Shown here in pieces: positions 19,301 through 27,445 of a DNA stretch of 64,000 nt. How positions within the stretch are numbered: position 1 is the stretch's first letter; every line of letters starts with the position of its first letter. Origin of the DNA: Janibacter massiliensis (lineage in GTDB: Bacteria; Actinomycetota; Actinomycetes; Actinomycetales; Dermatophilaceae); the NCBI RefSeq assembly GCF_900289115.1, contig NZ_LT985196.1, forward strand, positions 1,490,029 through 1,554,028, given 5' to 3'. Both the position numbers and the translations under genes were made by a program. The notes under the pieces were generated by a model that worked only from the letters and a program-made list of their open reading frames with translations, did no database searches and was not told the DNA's origin.

Positions 19301-19737
19301 TCACCTCCGGCGGGGTCGAGCTCGTCGAGGGCGAGTACACCCTCGAGACCGTCGTGGAGGAGGGCGCCGCCGGTGGCTCGCACGTGTCGGCGATGCTCCC
19401 CGGGTCCGGGTCGGGCTTCCTCGTCCTGGACACGGAGGTCACCCCTGACCTGGCCCGCGAGGGCCTCGCGCGAGACCTCGTCCGGGCGGTGCAGCAGGCC
19501 CGCAAGGACGCTGGGCTCGCGGTCGGCGACCGGATCGCGCTGACGATCACCGGCGGGGAGGCCGTCTTCGACGCGACGATCGCCCACCGGGACCTGCTCG
19601 TCGCCGAGACGCTGGCGAGCCAGTTCGGCTCGGCGCCGGACCTGGACGCGCTCCCGGTCGGCGACGGGGTCGTCGAGGCGGAGGTCGGCGAGGGTCAGTC
19701 GGCACGGATCCGTGTCGAGCCCGCCCGCACGGCCTGA
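16393..19737 (+). CDS. ileS: Isoleucine--tRNA ligase (long type)
   Basis: The 1114-residue class I enzyme charges tRNA-Ile. The HIGH-type motif is HYGH at 74-77 ([11 protein letters not shown]), and KMSKS is in [14 protein letters not shown]. The large insertion between them is the editing domain that removes misactivated valine. The anticodon-binding region and a long C-terminal extension place it with the eukaryote-like IleRS type common in actinobacteria, which by family knowledge is often poorly inhibited by mupirocin. The ATG at 16393 follows GGAG and the T-box leader. An AraC-type gene starts four bases after its stop. Confidence 0.96.
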   Translation: MTYPKVSTTTADGEPTPTGVPASPSFPRVEEAVLRYWEQDGTFRASVDRRDPGPDGANEFVFYDGPPFANGLPHYGHLLTGYVKDLVPRYQTMRGRRVERRFGWDTHGLPAELEAMSQLGIKTTDEIHDLGIEAFNDECRAAVMRYTDEWRDYVTRQARWVDFDNDYKTLNPSFMESVIWAFRSLHDKGLVYEDFRVLPYCWNDETPLSNHELRMDDDVYQDRQDPAVTVGLRLETGELALVWTTTPWTLPSNLAIMVGPDLDYVVVESDVPTGRPERYVIGAERARAYARELTGDPKGDVDALVVERLTGADLVGRTYTPPFSYYLGHENAFRVVPAEFVTTTDGTGLVHTAGAFGEDDKVVTDREGIKAVMPVGKDGRFTAPVAEYEGMQVFDANGPILDALKAATRAVTEEERSAAGSVTAGTVLLRRESYTHSYPHCWRCRQPLIYKGVSSWFVEVTAFKDRMVELNQEITWVPEHIKDGQFGKWLSNARDWSITRNRFWATPVPVWKSDDPAYPRIDVYGSFEEIERDFGRLPRNRAGEPDLHRPWVDELTRPNPDDPTGRSTMRRVEDVLDVWFDSGSMSYAQAHYPFENTDWFEHHFPGDFIVEYIGQTRGWFYTLHVLATALFDRPAFGTCVSHGIVLGSDGQKMSKSLRNYPDVREVFDRDGADAMRWFLMSSPILRGGNLVVTEQGIRDGVRQVVLPLWNAWSFFALYANARGEGGYEARWRTDSTDVLDRYLLAKTRRLVEDVTAHLDVYDIATACEAVRQFVDVLTNWYVRRSRERFWGTGAGAEAARSSDDAFDTLHTVLEVLCRVCAPLLPLATEEIWRGLTGERSVHLTDWPAPDELPADDALVAAMDTARQVCSSASALRKANGLRVRLPLSELTVVTPHAADLEPFVGIVADEVNVKTVTLRDATEADASAFGVSQRLTVHARAAGPRLGKQVQQAIAGSKKGDWSVDDAGVVTSGGVELVEGEYTLETVVEEGAAGGSHVSAMLPGSGSGFLVLDTEVTPDLAREGLARDLVRAVQQARKDAGLAVGDRIALTITGGEAVFDATIAHRDLLVAETLASQFGSAPDLDALPVGDGVVEAEVGEGQSARIRVEPARTA

Positions 19738-19741
19738 CGCG

Positions 19742-20203
19742 ATGGCGCCCGCGGCCCGGGTCCCGGAGGATCTCCTCGTGCACCTCCGGGCCGCGCGCGA
19801 CCACCTCGACCGGCACTACGCGAGCGACCTCGACCTCGACACCCTCGCGCTGACCGCCGGGCTGAGCCGGTATCACTTCCTCCGCAGCTTTGCGCGGGTC
19901 TACGGCATCACCCCGTTCGCCTACCTCACCGAGCGCCGCGTCGAACGAGCGCAGGATCTTCTCCGGACGTCGAATCTCACGGTGACCGAGGTCTGCCACG
20001 CCGTCGGGTACAGCAGCCTCGGATCGTTCAGCAGCCGGTTCCGGGGCGTCGTCGGCGAGGGGCCGGCCGCCTACCGCGCCCGCTGGGCCGCCGACGGCGC
20101 CCCGCGCATCCCCGGCTGCTATGTGTTCATGGCGGGCCTGGTCGAGCGGCGACCGCCGGACGGAGCAACGCAGGAGAAGCCGGGCAGGTCGGGTGCCCCC
20201 TAG
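19742..20203 (+). CDS. AraC-family transcriptional regulator
   Basis: The 153-residue protein consists mainly of the AraC DNA-binding domain: two helix-turn-helix units at about 20-120, with LALTAGLSRYHFLRSFARV and the second signature VTEVCHAVGYSSLGSFSSRFR. The N-terminal effector domain of larger AraC proteins is missing, leaving a short lead and a basic tail. The start at 19742 is four bases after ileS; an alternative in-frame start at 19712 would overlap ileS. The glyoxalase-fold gene begins 10 bases after its stop, and AraC/VOC pairs are common, so it probably regulates that gene. Confidence 0.82.
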   Translation: MAPAARVPEDLLVHLRAARDHLDRHYASDLDLDTLALTAGLSRYHFLRSFARVYGITPFAYLTERRVERAQDLLRTSNLTVTEVCHAVGYSSLGSFSSRFRGVVGEGPAAYRARWAADGAPRIPGCYVFMAGLVERRPPDGATQEKPGRSGAP

Positions 20204-20213
20204 CGTGGGTCCC

Positions 20214-20657
20214 ATGATCACCAACGTCTCGCTCGTGTCCGTCTGGGTCCACGACCTCGACGAGGCCCTCGCCTTCTACACCGACGTCCTCGGCTTCCAG
20301 CCCGGCGACGACGTCTCCCTCGGGGACGACTTCCGCTGGCTCACCGTGACGCACCCCTCGCAGCCCGAGCTCCACCTGCACCTGACGACCCCCGGCCGGC
20401 CGCTGTCCGACGATCTGGTCGACGCGATCCGGCGTGCCCAGGCCGCGGGCGGGATGCCCGGCGTCGGTCTCAACGTCGACGACTGCCGGGCGACCGCCGC
20501 CGAGCTCAAGGCCAAGGGCGTCGAGCTCCTCCAGGAGCCGACCGACCGGCCCTACGGGGTCGAGGCGCTCATCCGGGACTGCTCCGGCAACTGGATCGTC
20601 CTCGTCGAGCCCACGGAGTTCTCACCCGAGGAGATGACCCGCGCCGACGTCGAGTGA
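20214..20657 (+). CDS. VOC (glyoxalase/bleomycin-resistance fold) protein
   Basis: The 147-residue protein has two beta-alpha-beta-beta-beta modules of the vicinal oxygen chelate fold. The first begins VSVWVHDLDEALAFYTDVLGF and the second VGLNVDDCRATAAELKAKGV, ending with the metal-ligand strand WIVLVEP. Such proteins are metal-dependent lyases, dioxygenases or binding proteins for toxic small molecules; the substrate is not predictable. TAGCGT ends eight bases before the ATG, suggesting its own leaderless transcript besides read-through from the AraC gene. Its stop faces the SDR gene 15 bases away. Confidence 0.82.
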   Translation: MITNVSLVSVWVHDLDEALAFYTDVLGFQPGDDVSLGDDFRWLTVTHPSQPELHLHLTTPGRPLSDDLVDAIRRAQAAGGMPGVGLNVDDCRATAAELKAKGVELLQEPTDRPYGVEALIRDCSGNWIVLVEPTEFSPEEMTRADVE

Positions 20658-20672
20658 CTCTGCCCGGGTCGT

Positions 20673-21575
20673 TCAGCGGACGGTGAACGGTCCGCCGGTG
20701 AGGTCCTCGCACAGCGTCCACAGGCCGCGGGCCTTCTCGCGGTCGTGGGAGGCCGCGCTGGACCCGACAGGCCGGGGGTATCCGCTCGCCTCGAACGGCC
20801 CGTCCGGCCCGATGTAGATACCACCCGGCAGGTCCGGGACGGTCGCGGCGTACAGCACGGGCAGCGCGCCCTGCTCGGCCGGCTGCGCCACGAACGGCAG
20901 CCGGTTGAGCAGCTGTAGCACCGGGCGCTGCCAGCCCTGCTCGGGTCGGTCCTGGAGGTTCGTCGCCGAGTACCCCGGATGGGCGGCGACGGACCGGACG
21001 AGGGAACCGGCCGCGGTGAGCCGGCGCTGGAGCTCGTAGGCGAGCATCAGGTCCGCGAGCTTGGTCTGCCCGTAGGCCTGCCACCGCTCGTACCGCCGGC
21101 GCTCCCAGTTCGGGTCGCTCAGGCTGATCCGCCCGAAGCGGTGGGCCATGGACGCGAGCCACACGACGCGGTCGGTGACCCGCGGCAGGAGGAGGTTCGT
21201 CAGGAGGAAGTGCCCGAGGACGTTCGTCGCGAGCTGGAGCTCCCAGCCCGCGGGCGTGCGCGATTCCGCGGGCGCCATGACGCCGGCGTTGTTCACGAGC
21301 ACGTCGATGCGCTCGTGGGGGAGGTCGGCGGCGAAGGCGCGGACCGACGCGAGGTCGGACAGGTCGAGGGCGCGCACCTCGGTGCTGCCGCGCATGGAGT
21401 CCGCGGCGGCCTGCGCCTTCTCGAGGCTCCGGCACGCGAGGACGACGTGCGCGCCCTTCGCGGCGAGCTCGGCCGCGGTGACCTTCCCCAGCCCCGAGCT
21501 GGCGCCGGTGACGATGATCGTCCGGCCGGTCTGGTCGGGGATGTCGGCGGTGGTCCAGCGGCGGGAGGTGGCCAT
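20673..21575 (-). CDS. Short-chain dehydrogenase/reductase (retinol dehydrogenase-like)
   Basis: The 300-residue oxidoreductase has a Rossmann fold with the cofactor motif TGASSGLGK near residue 25, VLVNNAGVMAPA, and the catalytic tyrosine/lysine as YGQTKLADLMLAYEL. This sequence type is close to the retinol dehydrogenase/WW-domain oxidoreductase-like SDRs, usually NADP-dependent; the substrate is unknown. The ATG at 21575 was chosen because GGAGG lies nine bases upstream and the family begins here; the frame is open further but without similarity. It is divergent from folC, and the two ribosome sites form an inverted repeat in the shared 52-base gap. Confidence 0.85.
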   Translation of the reverse strand: MATSRRWTTADIPDQTGRTIIVTGASSGLGKVTAAELAAKGAHVVLACRSLEKAQAAADSMRGSTEVRALDLSDLASVRAFAADLPHERIDVLVNNAGVMAPAESRTPAGWELQLATNVLGHFLLTNLLLPRVTDRVVWLASMAHRFGRISLSDPNWERRRYERWQAYGQTKLADLMLAYELQRRLTAAGSLVRSVAAHPGYSATNLQDRPEQGWQRPVLQLLNRLPFVAQPAEQGALPVLYAATVPDLPGGIYIGPDGPFEASGYPRPVGSSAASHDREKARGLWTLCEDLTGGPFTVR

Positions 21576-21627
21576 GCGGCGATCCTCCCACCGATCCGTT
21601 CCGGACGCGTGCGGGAGGATGGGCGCC

Positions 21628-23028
21628 ATGCCCGCTCCCGACGCCGCCCAGCGCGAGGCCGCCCACCAGCTCGACCTGCGCACCCGGATGCGCCACGCGC
21701 AGGAGGCGATCCTCGCCCGCGCGCCCGAGCACGACCTCGAGCCGAGCCTCGACCGGATCGCCGCGGTCATGGACCTGCTGGGGTCCCCGCAGCTGGCCTA
21801 CCCCGTCATCCACGTCACCGGCACGAACGGCAAGACCTCGACGGCGCGGATCATCGAGCGGATCCTCACCGAGTCCGGGCTCACGGTCGGGCGCTTCACC
21901 TCGCCCCACCTGCACGACGTCCGCGAGCGGATCACCATCGGCGGCGCCGCGATCGACCGCGAGCGCTTCCTGTCCGCCTACGCCGACGTCATCCCCTACG
22001 TCGAGATGGTCGATGCACGCAGCCTCGCCGACGGCGGGCCCCGGATGACCTTCTTCGAGGTGCTCGTCGCGGTCGGCTACGCGGCCTTCGCGGACGCGCC
22101 CGTCGACGTCGCGGTCGTCGAGGTCGGCATGGGTGGCGGCTGGGACGCGACGAACGTCTGCGAGGCGGGGGTCGCCGTCGTCACCCCGATCGGGCTCGAT
22201 CACGCCCACTTCCTCGGGGACACGATCGAGGAGATCGCGACGGAGAAGGCCGGGATCGTCAAGGACGGCGCGATCGCGGTCGTCGCACCCCAGGAGGACG
22301 AGGCGATGGCCGCCCTCGCGGGCCGGGCGGAGGAGGTCGGTGCGGACCTGAGGGCCGAGGGCGCCGACTTCGGGCTGCTGTCGCGGGAGGTCGCCGTCGG
22401 CGGCCAGCTGCTGTCGGTGCGCGGCCTGGCCGGGGACCACACGGACCTCTTCGTCCCGCTCCACGGCGCCCACCAGGCGCACAACGTCGCCCTGGCCGTC
22501 GCGGCCGTCGAGGCCTTCCTCGGAGGCGGGGAGCAGTCCCTGTCCGACGACGTCCTGCGCGCGGCGCTCACGGACGTCAGCTCCCCGGGCCGGCTCGAGA
22601 TCGTGCGCCGCAGCCCGACCGTCCTCGTCGACGCCGCGCACAACCCGCACGGCGCCGCCGCGCTCGCCACGGCCCTGACCGAGGAGTTCACCTTCTCCCG
22701 GGTGGTCGGGGTCGTTGCGATGTTCGAGGACAAGGACGTCGCGGGCATGCTCGAGGCGCTCCAGCCCGCCCTCGACCACATCGTGTGCACGCGAAGCACG
22801 TCGCCGCGGTGCCTCGACCCGGAGCGTCTCGGCCGGATCGCCGAGGAGGTCTTCGGCGACCACCGTGTCACGGTCGTCCGCGACCTGCCCGACGCCCTCG
22901 ACCGCGCGGCAGAGCTGGCCGACGAGGGCGGTGTCAGCGGCGGGGTCGTCGTCACCGGGTCGGTGACGACGGCAGCCGACGCCCGCGTCCTCCTCGGGGC
23001 CGAGGGGGTCGACGGCGACCGCGACTGA
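21628..23028 (+). CDS. folC: Folylpolyglutamate/dihydrofolate synthase
   Basis: This 466-residue Mur-ligase-like enzyme adds glutamates to folates and, in bifunctional forms, makes dihydrofolate from dihydropteroate. The ATP loop is TGTNGKTS at 64-71. The central domain has GMGGGWDATNVCEAGVAVVT and the folate-specific DHAHFLGDTIEEIA. The C-terminal ligase domain has VDAAHNPHGAAAL. The ATG at 21628 follows GGGAGGA. With folA and thyA further along the window it serves folate metabolism. In related genomes folC is followed by DUF4233 and ndk; here a reverse-strand transporter gene sits in between. Confidence 0.93.
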   Translation: MPAPDAAQREAAHQLDLRTRMRHAQEAILARAPEHDLEPSLDRIAAVMDLLGSPQLAYPVIHVTGTNGKTSTARIIERILTESGLTVGRFTSPHLHDVRERITIGGAAIDRERFLSAYADVIPYVEMVDARSLADGGPRMTFFEVLVAVGYAAFADAPVDVAVVEVGMGGGWDATNVCEAGVAVVTPIGLDHAHFLGDTIEEIATEKAGIVKDGAIAVVAPQEDEAMAALAGRAEEVGADLRAEGADFGLLSREVAVGGQLLSVRGLAGDHTDLFVPLHGAHQAHNVALAVAAVEAFLGGGEQSLSDDVLRAALTDVSSPGRLEIVRRSPTVLVDAAHNPHGAAALATALTEEFTFSRVVGVVAMFEDKDVAGMLEALQPALDHIVCTRSTSPRCLDPERLGRIAEEVFGDHRVTVVRDLPDALDRAAELADEGGVSGGVVVTGSVTTAADARVLLGAEGVDGDRD

Positions 23029-23043
23029 CCGGCCGCGCGTGGG

Positions 23044-23679
23044 TCAGGCGGCGAGCTCCTTCGCGGCGAGCCGCTCGTCGCCGGCCGCTTCCCAGACCTC
23101 CCAGGCGGCGTGCAGGCCCAGGGCGATGACGAGCACGCCGAGGACGAGGTCGGGCCACCCGGACCGGGTCCACGCGGTGAGCAGGCCCATGACGATGATC
23201 GCCAGATCGACGAGGACGTCGTTGCGCGCCGAGAGGAACGCGGCGCGGGACAGGCTGCCCGCGCCGGTGCGATGCCGGGCGAGCAGCCACGCGCACGCCC
23301 CGTTGACGAGGGCGGCCCCGCCGGCCGTGGCGATGAGCGGGAGGACGGCGGGCGGCTGCGGGTCGGGGAAGGCCCGGAACGCGCTCCACGCGGCGGCCGC
23401 CGCCGGGACGAGCAGCACCCCCGCCAGGACCCGCCCGAGCGTCGCCCGGCGGGCGAGCGGCCACGACAGCGCCACGGCGATGAGGACGTTGATCGCCGCG
23501 TCCTCGCCGAAGTCGGCGCTGTCGGCCAGCAGACTGACCGACCCGATGGCCACCGCCACGGCGGCTGCGAGGACCCCGTAGGCGGCGTTGAGCCCGGCGA
23601 CCGTGAGGACGGCGCGTCTGACTCCGGGCGCGGCGAGCGGATCAGGCTGCGGGGCAGCGGGGATCGCGGCGTCGGTCAC
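23044..23679 (-). CDS. Cation diffusion facilitator-like transporter (membrane domain only)
   Basis: The 211-residue membrane protein has about six hydrophobic helices and resembles the transmembrane half of CDF cation exporters, without the usual C-terminal cytoplasmic domain. The motif around SLLADSADFGEDAAINVL corresponds to the metal-site helix but has SADFGED where typical members have HxxxD. The second site, SARNDVLVDLAI, keeps both aspartates. Metal specificity is open. The GTG at 23679 was chosen because TACGGT ends seven bases before it; an ATG six codons upstream would remove this promoter spacing. It diverges from DUF4233 and interrupts the usual folC-DUF4233-ndk order. Confidence 0.7.
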   Translation of the reverse strand: MTDAAIPAAPQPDPLAAPGVRRAVLTVAGLNAAYGVLAAAVAVAIGSVSLLADSADFGEDAAINVLIAVALSWPLARRATLGRVLAGVLLVPAAAAAWSAFRAFPDPQPPAVLPLIATAGGAALVNGACAWLLARHRTGAGSLSRAAFLSARNDVLVDLAIIVMGLLTAWTRSGWPDLVLGVLVIALGLHAAWEVWEAAGDERLAAKELAA

Positions 23680-23711
23680 CCCCGCACCGTAGCTCATCTA
23701 CGCTGCTCGCC

Positions 23712-24095
23712 ATGACCGGGACCTTCACGTGGCGGATGCTGGCGACCGTCCTCGGCGGGGAGTCGCTCGTCATCTTCTTCGGCGCTCTGCTCGCGCGGGG
23801 CATGCCCGGCGGGGACGGCGTCTCAAGCTCGGCCGACCGGTGGTTCGTCCCGATGGGCGTCCTCGCGGCCGTCACCCTCGTCACCGCCGGCCTCGTCCGC
23901 CGGCGCTGGGGGGCCGTTCTCGGCCTCGTCCTCCAGGTCCTCGTGCTCGCCTCGGCGCTCGTCGTCCCGCACATGGCCCTCGTCGGGGCCGTCTTCGGCG
24001 GGCTGTACCTCGTCTGCCTCTACAAGGGTCGTGAGGTCGACGCGTCGATGGCAGCCCGCTCGGCCGACGCCGGGGACGCGACGACCCGTGGATAG
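23712..24095 (+). CDS. DUF4233 membrane protein
   Basis: The 127-residue protein has three or four hydrophobic helices: about 8-28, 45-62, 66-88 and 90-105. It fits the actinobacterial DUF4233 family, which is found between folC and ndk. No catalytic motif is visible and its function is unknown. The short tail after the last helix is polar and includes YKGREVDASMAAR. TACGCT ends eight bases before the ATG, so it is probably leaderless. ndk starts nine bases after the stop and has its own promoter element inside the end of this gene. Confidence 0.8.
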   Translation: MTGTFTWRMLATVLGGESLVIFFGALLARGMPGGDGVSSSADRWFVPMGVLAAVTLVTAGLVRRRWGAVLGLVLQVLVLASALVVPHMALVGAVFGGLYLVCLYKGREVDASMAARSADAGDATTRG

Positions 24096-24104
24096 GCTGG
24101 GCGC

Positions 24105-24533
24105 GTGACCGAGCAGCTCGAGCGTTCCCTCGTCCTCGTCAAGCCCGACGGCTTCGCCCGCGGCCTCACCGGGGAGGTGCTCCGTCGGATCGAGGCGAAG
24201 GGGTACCGCCTCGTGGCGCTGCGCGTTCTCGTCCCGGGGGTCGAGGAGCTGCACCGGCACTACGCCGAGCACGAGGGCAAGCCGTTCTTCGAACCGCTCG
24301 TCGAGTTCATGATGTCCGGCCCCGTCACGGCCGCCGTCATCGAGGGCCAGGGCTGCATCCCCGGCTTCCGCTCGCTCGCGGGGACGACGAACCCCACGGA
24401 GGCCGCGCCCGGGACGATCCGCGGCGACCTCGGTCGCGACTGGGGCACCACGGTCCAGCAGAACATCGTCCACGGCTCCGACTCGCCCGAGTCCGCCGCC
24501 CGCGAGATCGCGATCTGGTTCCCCGGGCTCTGA
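24105..24533 (+). CDS. ndk: Nucleoside diphosphate kinase
   Basis: The 142-residue enzyme moves the gamma phosphate of ATP to nucleoside diphosphates through a phosphohistidine. The active histidine is His123 in NIVHGSDS. The nucleotide site includes LVKPDGFARG and AGTTNPTEAAPGTIRGDLG. Length and sequence are those of a complete bacterial NDK. The start is a GTG seven bases after the -10-like TAGGCT (24093-24098), so transcription and translation probably begin together. It follows DUF4233 after nine bases. Confidence 0.95.
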   Translation: MTEQLERSLVLVKPDGFARGLTGEVLRRIEAKGYRLVALRVLVPGVEELHRHYAEHEGKPFFEPLVEFMMSGPVTAAVIEGQGCIPGFRSLAGTTNPTEAAPGTIRGDLGRDWGTTVQQNIVHGSDSPESAAREIAIWFPGL

Positions 24534-24583
24534 CCGGGTGATCCCCGTCACGGGGGTGCTGGCGCGGTCGTTAGGCTGGCCGC

Positions 24584-25981
24584 ATGGCTGACTTCGATCT
24601 CGTTGTCCTCGGTGCCGGTCCCGGCGGTTACGTCGCCGCCATCCGCGCCTCCCAGCTCGGCCTCAAGGTCGCGGTCGTGGAGAAGAAGTACTGGGGCGGG
24701 GTCTGCCTCAACGTCGGGTGCATCCCGAGCAAGGCGCTCATCAAGAACGCCGAGCTCGCCCACACGCTGACGCACGACAAGAAGAAGTTCGGCATCGAGG
24801 GCGACGCGACGATGTCGTACGGCCCGACGCACGCCCGCTCCCGACAGGTGAGCGCTGGCATCGTCAAGGGCGTCCACTTCCTCATGAAGAAGAACAAGAT
24901 CACCGAGATCGACGGCTGGGGCACGCTCACGTCCGCCACGTCGATGTCGGTCGCCACGGACGACGGCTCCACCCGCGAGGTGACCTTCGACAAGCTCATC
25001 ATCGCCGCGGGTGCGACGACGCGGATGCTGCCCGGCATGGAGGTGAGCGAGAACGTCGTCACGTACGAGGAGCAGATCCTCGACGAGAACCTGCCCTCCT
25101 CCATCGTCATCGCCGGCTCCGGCGCGATCGGCGTCGAGTTCGCCTACGTCATGAAGAACTTCGGCGTCGACGTGACGATCGTCGAGTTCCTCGACCGGAT
25201 GGTCCCGACCGAGGACGCAGACATCTCCAAGGAGCTGTTCAAGCACTACAAGAAGCTCGGCGTGAAGGTCATGCTCTCGACGAAGGTCGAGTCCGTCGAG
25301 GACACGGGCGACGGTGTCCGTGTGACCGTCTCCCCGGCGCAGGGTGGCGACAGCCAGGTCCTCGAGGCCGACAAGTTCCTCTCGGCGATCGGGTTCGCCC
25401 CGCGCACCGAGGGTTACGGTCTGGAGACCACCGGCGTGCAGCTCACCGACCGGGGCGCGATCGCCATCGACGAGTACTGCCGCACGAACGTCGAGAACGT
25501 CTACGCGATCGGCGACTGCACCGCCAAGCTCATGCTCGCCCACGTCGCCGAGGCCCAGGGCATCGTCGCCGCCGAGCACATGACAGGCACCGAGACGATG
25601 CCCGTCGACTACACCTTCGTGCCGCGCGCCACCTACTGCCACCCGCAGATCGGCTCGTTCGGGCTGACGGAGCAGCAGGCGAAGGACGCCGGCCACGAGG
25701 TGAAGACCGCGAGCTTCCCGTTCACGGCCAACGGCAAGGCGATGGGCCTGGGGGACGCGGTCGGCTTCGTCAAGGTCGTCGCCGACGCGACGTACAACGA
25801 GATCCTCGGCGCCCACATGATCGGCCCGGACGTCACCGAGCTCCTCCCGGTCCTCACGCTCGCGCAGAAGTGGGACCTCACGGCGGACGAGGTCGCCCGG
25901 AACGTCTTCGCCCACCCGACCCTGTCCGAGGCGGTCAAGGAGGCCGTCGAGGGCATCGCGGGACACATGATCAACCTCTGA
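24584..25981 (+). CDS. lpdA: Dihydrolipoyl dehydrogenase
   Basis: The 465-residue flavoprotein reoxidises dihydrolipoyl groups of 2-oxoacid dehydrogenase complexes with NAD. The FAD motif GAGPGGY is at 10-16. The redox disulfide is Cys41/Cys46 in [13 protein letters not shown]. The NAD-binding motif [12 protein letters not shown] is central, and the C-terminal His-Glu pair lies in [22 protein letters not shown] (24572-24577) ends seven bases before the ATG, giving a leaderless message. A strong terminator follows. No dehydrogenase subunits are nearby, so it probably serves pyruvate and 2-oxoglutarate dehydrogenases encoded elsewhere. Confidence 0.95.
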   Translation: MADFDLVVLGAGPGGYVAAIRASQLGLKVAVVEKKYWGGVCLNVGCIPSKALIKNAELAHTLTHDKKKFGIEGDATMSYGPTHARSRQVSAGIVKGVHFLMKKNKITEIDGWGTLTSATSMSVATDDGSTREVTFDKLIIAAGATTRMLPGMEVSENVVTYEEQILDENLPSSIVIAGSGAIGVEFAYVMKNFGVDVTIVEFLDRMVPTEDADISKELFKHYKKLGVKVMLSTKVESVEDTGDGVRVTVSPAQGGDSQVLEADKFLSAIGFAPRTEGYGLETTGVQLTDRGAIAIDEYCRTNVENVYAIGDCTAKLMLAHVAEAQGIVAAEHMTGTETMPVDYTFVPRATYCHPQIGSFGLTEQQAKDAGHEVKTASFPFTANGKAMGLGDAVGFVKVVADATYNEILGAHMIGPDVTELLPVLTLAQKWDLTADEVARNVFAHPTLSEAVKEAVEGIAGHMINL

Positions 25982-25996
25982 GCGCGGCACGACGAG

Positions 25997-26024
25997 GGGC
26001 CCCGGACCGCGTGGTCCGGGGCCC
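25997..26024 (+). terminator. Intrinsic terminator after lpdA
   Basis: A perfect 12-bp stem (25997-26008 with 26013-26024) with a four-base loop is followed by TTCGG. It begins 15 bases after the lpdA stop and ends that transcript before the CPBP/TetR promoter. Confidence 0.8.
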
Positions 26025-26071
26025 TTCGGTGTACCTCGGGGCGGAGATGTGACCGGCCAGACACCGCTTGT

Positions 26072-26115
26072 TCTACGCCGTAGACCTACACTGGAGTCAT
26101 GGTCTACGACGTAGA
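26072..26115. promoter_or_regulatory. Duplicated palindromic operator, probably for the TetR regulator
   Basis: The 13-base palindrome TCTACG-N-CGTAGA occurs at 26072-26084 and again at 26103-26115, the second copy inside codons 2-6 of the CPBP gene. The centres are 31 bp apart, close to three helical turns. A TACACT -10 element at 26087-26092 lies between them, and transcription should start at or next to the ATG at 26099. A TetR dimer on one or both sites would block the promoter. Binding by the TetR encoded downstream is inferred from context. Confidence 0.65.
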
Positions 26116-26707
26116 AGATCAAGCCACGACCCGGCCGACCTCACCCGCGCCCGCGGCGCGGAGCTCCGTCCCCCATCTCGATCCGCTCGTCGCCCGGTAC
26201 GACCGGCCGCTGCTGTTCTTCGGGCTCGCGACCGGGGTGCCGTGGGTGACGTGGATGATCGCCGGGCTGCTCAGCCGGCGACCCGACCCGCCGATGCCCC
26301 TCGTCGCGGCGCTCGGCATGACGGGTCTGCTCGCCCCGATCGTCGTCGCCCTCGGGCTCGCCGCGCGTGACCGCGTCGTCTGGCACGACCTGCTCCACCG
26401 GATCGTCAACGCGCGCGACGTGCCGCGCCTGTTCTGGCTCGTCGCAATGCTCCTGCTGCCCGGTGCCCTGATGCTGGGGACGGGGGTCTCCGTCCTCCTC
26501 GGCTACTCGCCGGACCAGTTCCACCTGCGCGGCGGGATGTCCTTCACCTCGGGCATGCTCCCGGCCTGGTTCATCGTGGGGTTCGCCCCCGTCGTCGAGG
26601 AGCTCGCCTGGCACGGCTACGGCACGGACTCCCTCAGCTCACGGTGGAGCGTGTGGCGTACCTCGCTGTTCTTCACGAGGCCGGTCGTGGAGGATGGCGC
26701 GGCATGA
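26099..26707 (+). CDS. Truncated CPBP-family intramembrane protease
   Basis: The 202-residue membrane protein begins like a CPBP (CAAX-type) intramembrane metalloprotease. Helices lie at about 34-56, 65-85, 105-130 and 150-165, then comes catalytic motif 1 in APVVEELAWHGYG. In complete members two more motifs with zinc-binding histidines follow. Here the frame ends about 25 residues later in TRPVVEDGAA, so the second half is missing and proteolysis is unlikely. A deletion up to the TetR start would explain this. The ATG at 26099 is leaderless and under the paired operator. The stop overlaps the TetR ATG (ATGA), so it may persist as a translational leader. Confidence 0.65.
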   Translation: MVYDVEDQATTRPTSPAPAARSSVPHLDPLVARYDRPLLFFGLATGVPWVTWMIAGLLSRRPDPPMPLVAALGMTGLLAPIVVALGLAARDRVVWHDLLHRIVNARDVPRLFWLVAMLLLPGALMLGTGVSVLLGYSPDQFHLRGGMSFTSGMLPAWFIVGFAPVVEELAWHGYGTDSLSSRWSVWRTSLFFTRPVVEDGAA

Positions 26708-27366
26708 CCCCTGCGCCGTCGAAGGTCACCCGCGACCAGATCGTCGAGGCCGCGATCGAGGTCCTCGACGAGCACGGCAGCGACGGGTTCTCCATGCGGC
26801 GGCTCGGTGACGCCCTCGGTGTCGACCCCATGGCGGTGTACCACCACGTCGCGACGAAGGCCGTGCTCCTCGACCTCGTCGTCGACGAGGTGTGGGCCCG
26901 GGTGGCGCCCCTCGTCGACGAAACCGGGTCGGACGATGACTGGCGGGTGGTCGCGGCCAGGCCGGTGCGGGCGCTCCGACGGGTGCTCCTCGACCACCCG
27001 AAAATCGTCCCCGTGGTCGCCACGCGACCCGCGACCACGCCGCGGATGCTCGCGATGCTCGATCACCACCTCGGCCGTCTCGCGGCCGCGGGCCTGTCGC
27101 CCGCCCACGCGATGCCGCTCCTGGACTGCCTCGTCGCGTTCACCGTGGGCACGGTCCGGGCGGAGGTGCGCGAGCCGGTCGGCGGTCCAGGGGTGCCGCC
27201 CGAGGAGGTGTGGGCCGCGCTCACCCCGCAGAGCCACCCGAACCTGGCCGCCGCGCTCGGCGGCGGTTACGACTGGGCACCCGAGGCCCAGTTCGAGACC
27301 GGGCTCGCCGCGTTGCTCGGTGGATGGCCCGACCCGGCCGACCCCGGAGACGGGCGCGTCGGCTGA
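26704..27366 (+). CDS. TetR-family transcriptional regulator
   Basis: The 220-residue regulator has an N-terminal helix-turn-helix (about 8-52): VTRDQIVEAAIEVLDEHG, FSMRRLGDALGVDPMAVYHHV and the usual KAVLLDLVVDEV extension. The rest forms the helical ligand pocket of the TetR_C_1 type. It probably represses its own operon at the duplicated TCTACGNCGTAGA palindrome about 600 bases upstream; ligand unknown. Its ATG overlaps the truncated CPBP stop by four bases, so its translation depends on that frame. Its C-terminus is intact, unlike that of its partner. Confidence 0.85.
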   Translation: MTPAPSKVTRDQIVEAAIEVLDEHGSDGFSMRRLGDALGVDPMAVYHHVATKAVLLDLVVDEVWARVAPLVDETGSDDDWRVVAARPVRALRRVLLDHPKIVPVVATRPATTPRMLAMLDHHLGRLAAAGLSPAHAMPLLDCLVAFTVGTVRAEVREPVGGPGVPPEEVWAALTPQSHPNLAAALGGGYDWAPEAQFETGLAALLGGWPDPADPGDGRVG

Positions 27367-27445
27367 CGGCCCGTCGCCGGCGACGGTCGTCGATCGGTAG
27401 CGGCGCAGAAACGCGGGGGAAACACGAGCGTCCTACCATCCGCCC

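Noticed and set aside
16255-19587. A 1110-residue open frame antisense to ileS
   Set aside because: Low-complexity composition and no motif; the plus strand encodes full-length IleRS.
26068-26092. TTGTTC as a -35 element for the CPBP promoter
   Set aside because: It is only 13 bases from the TACACT -10, too close for a normal promoter; it is part of the operator.
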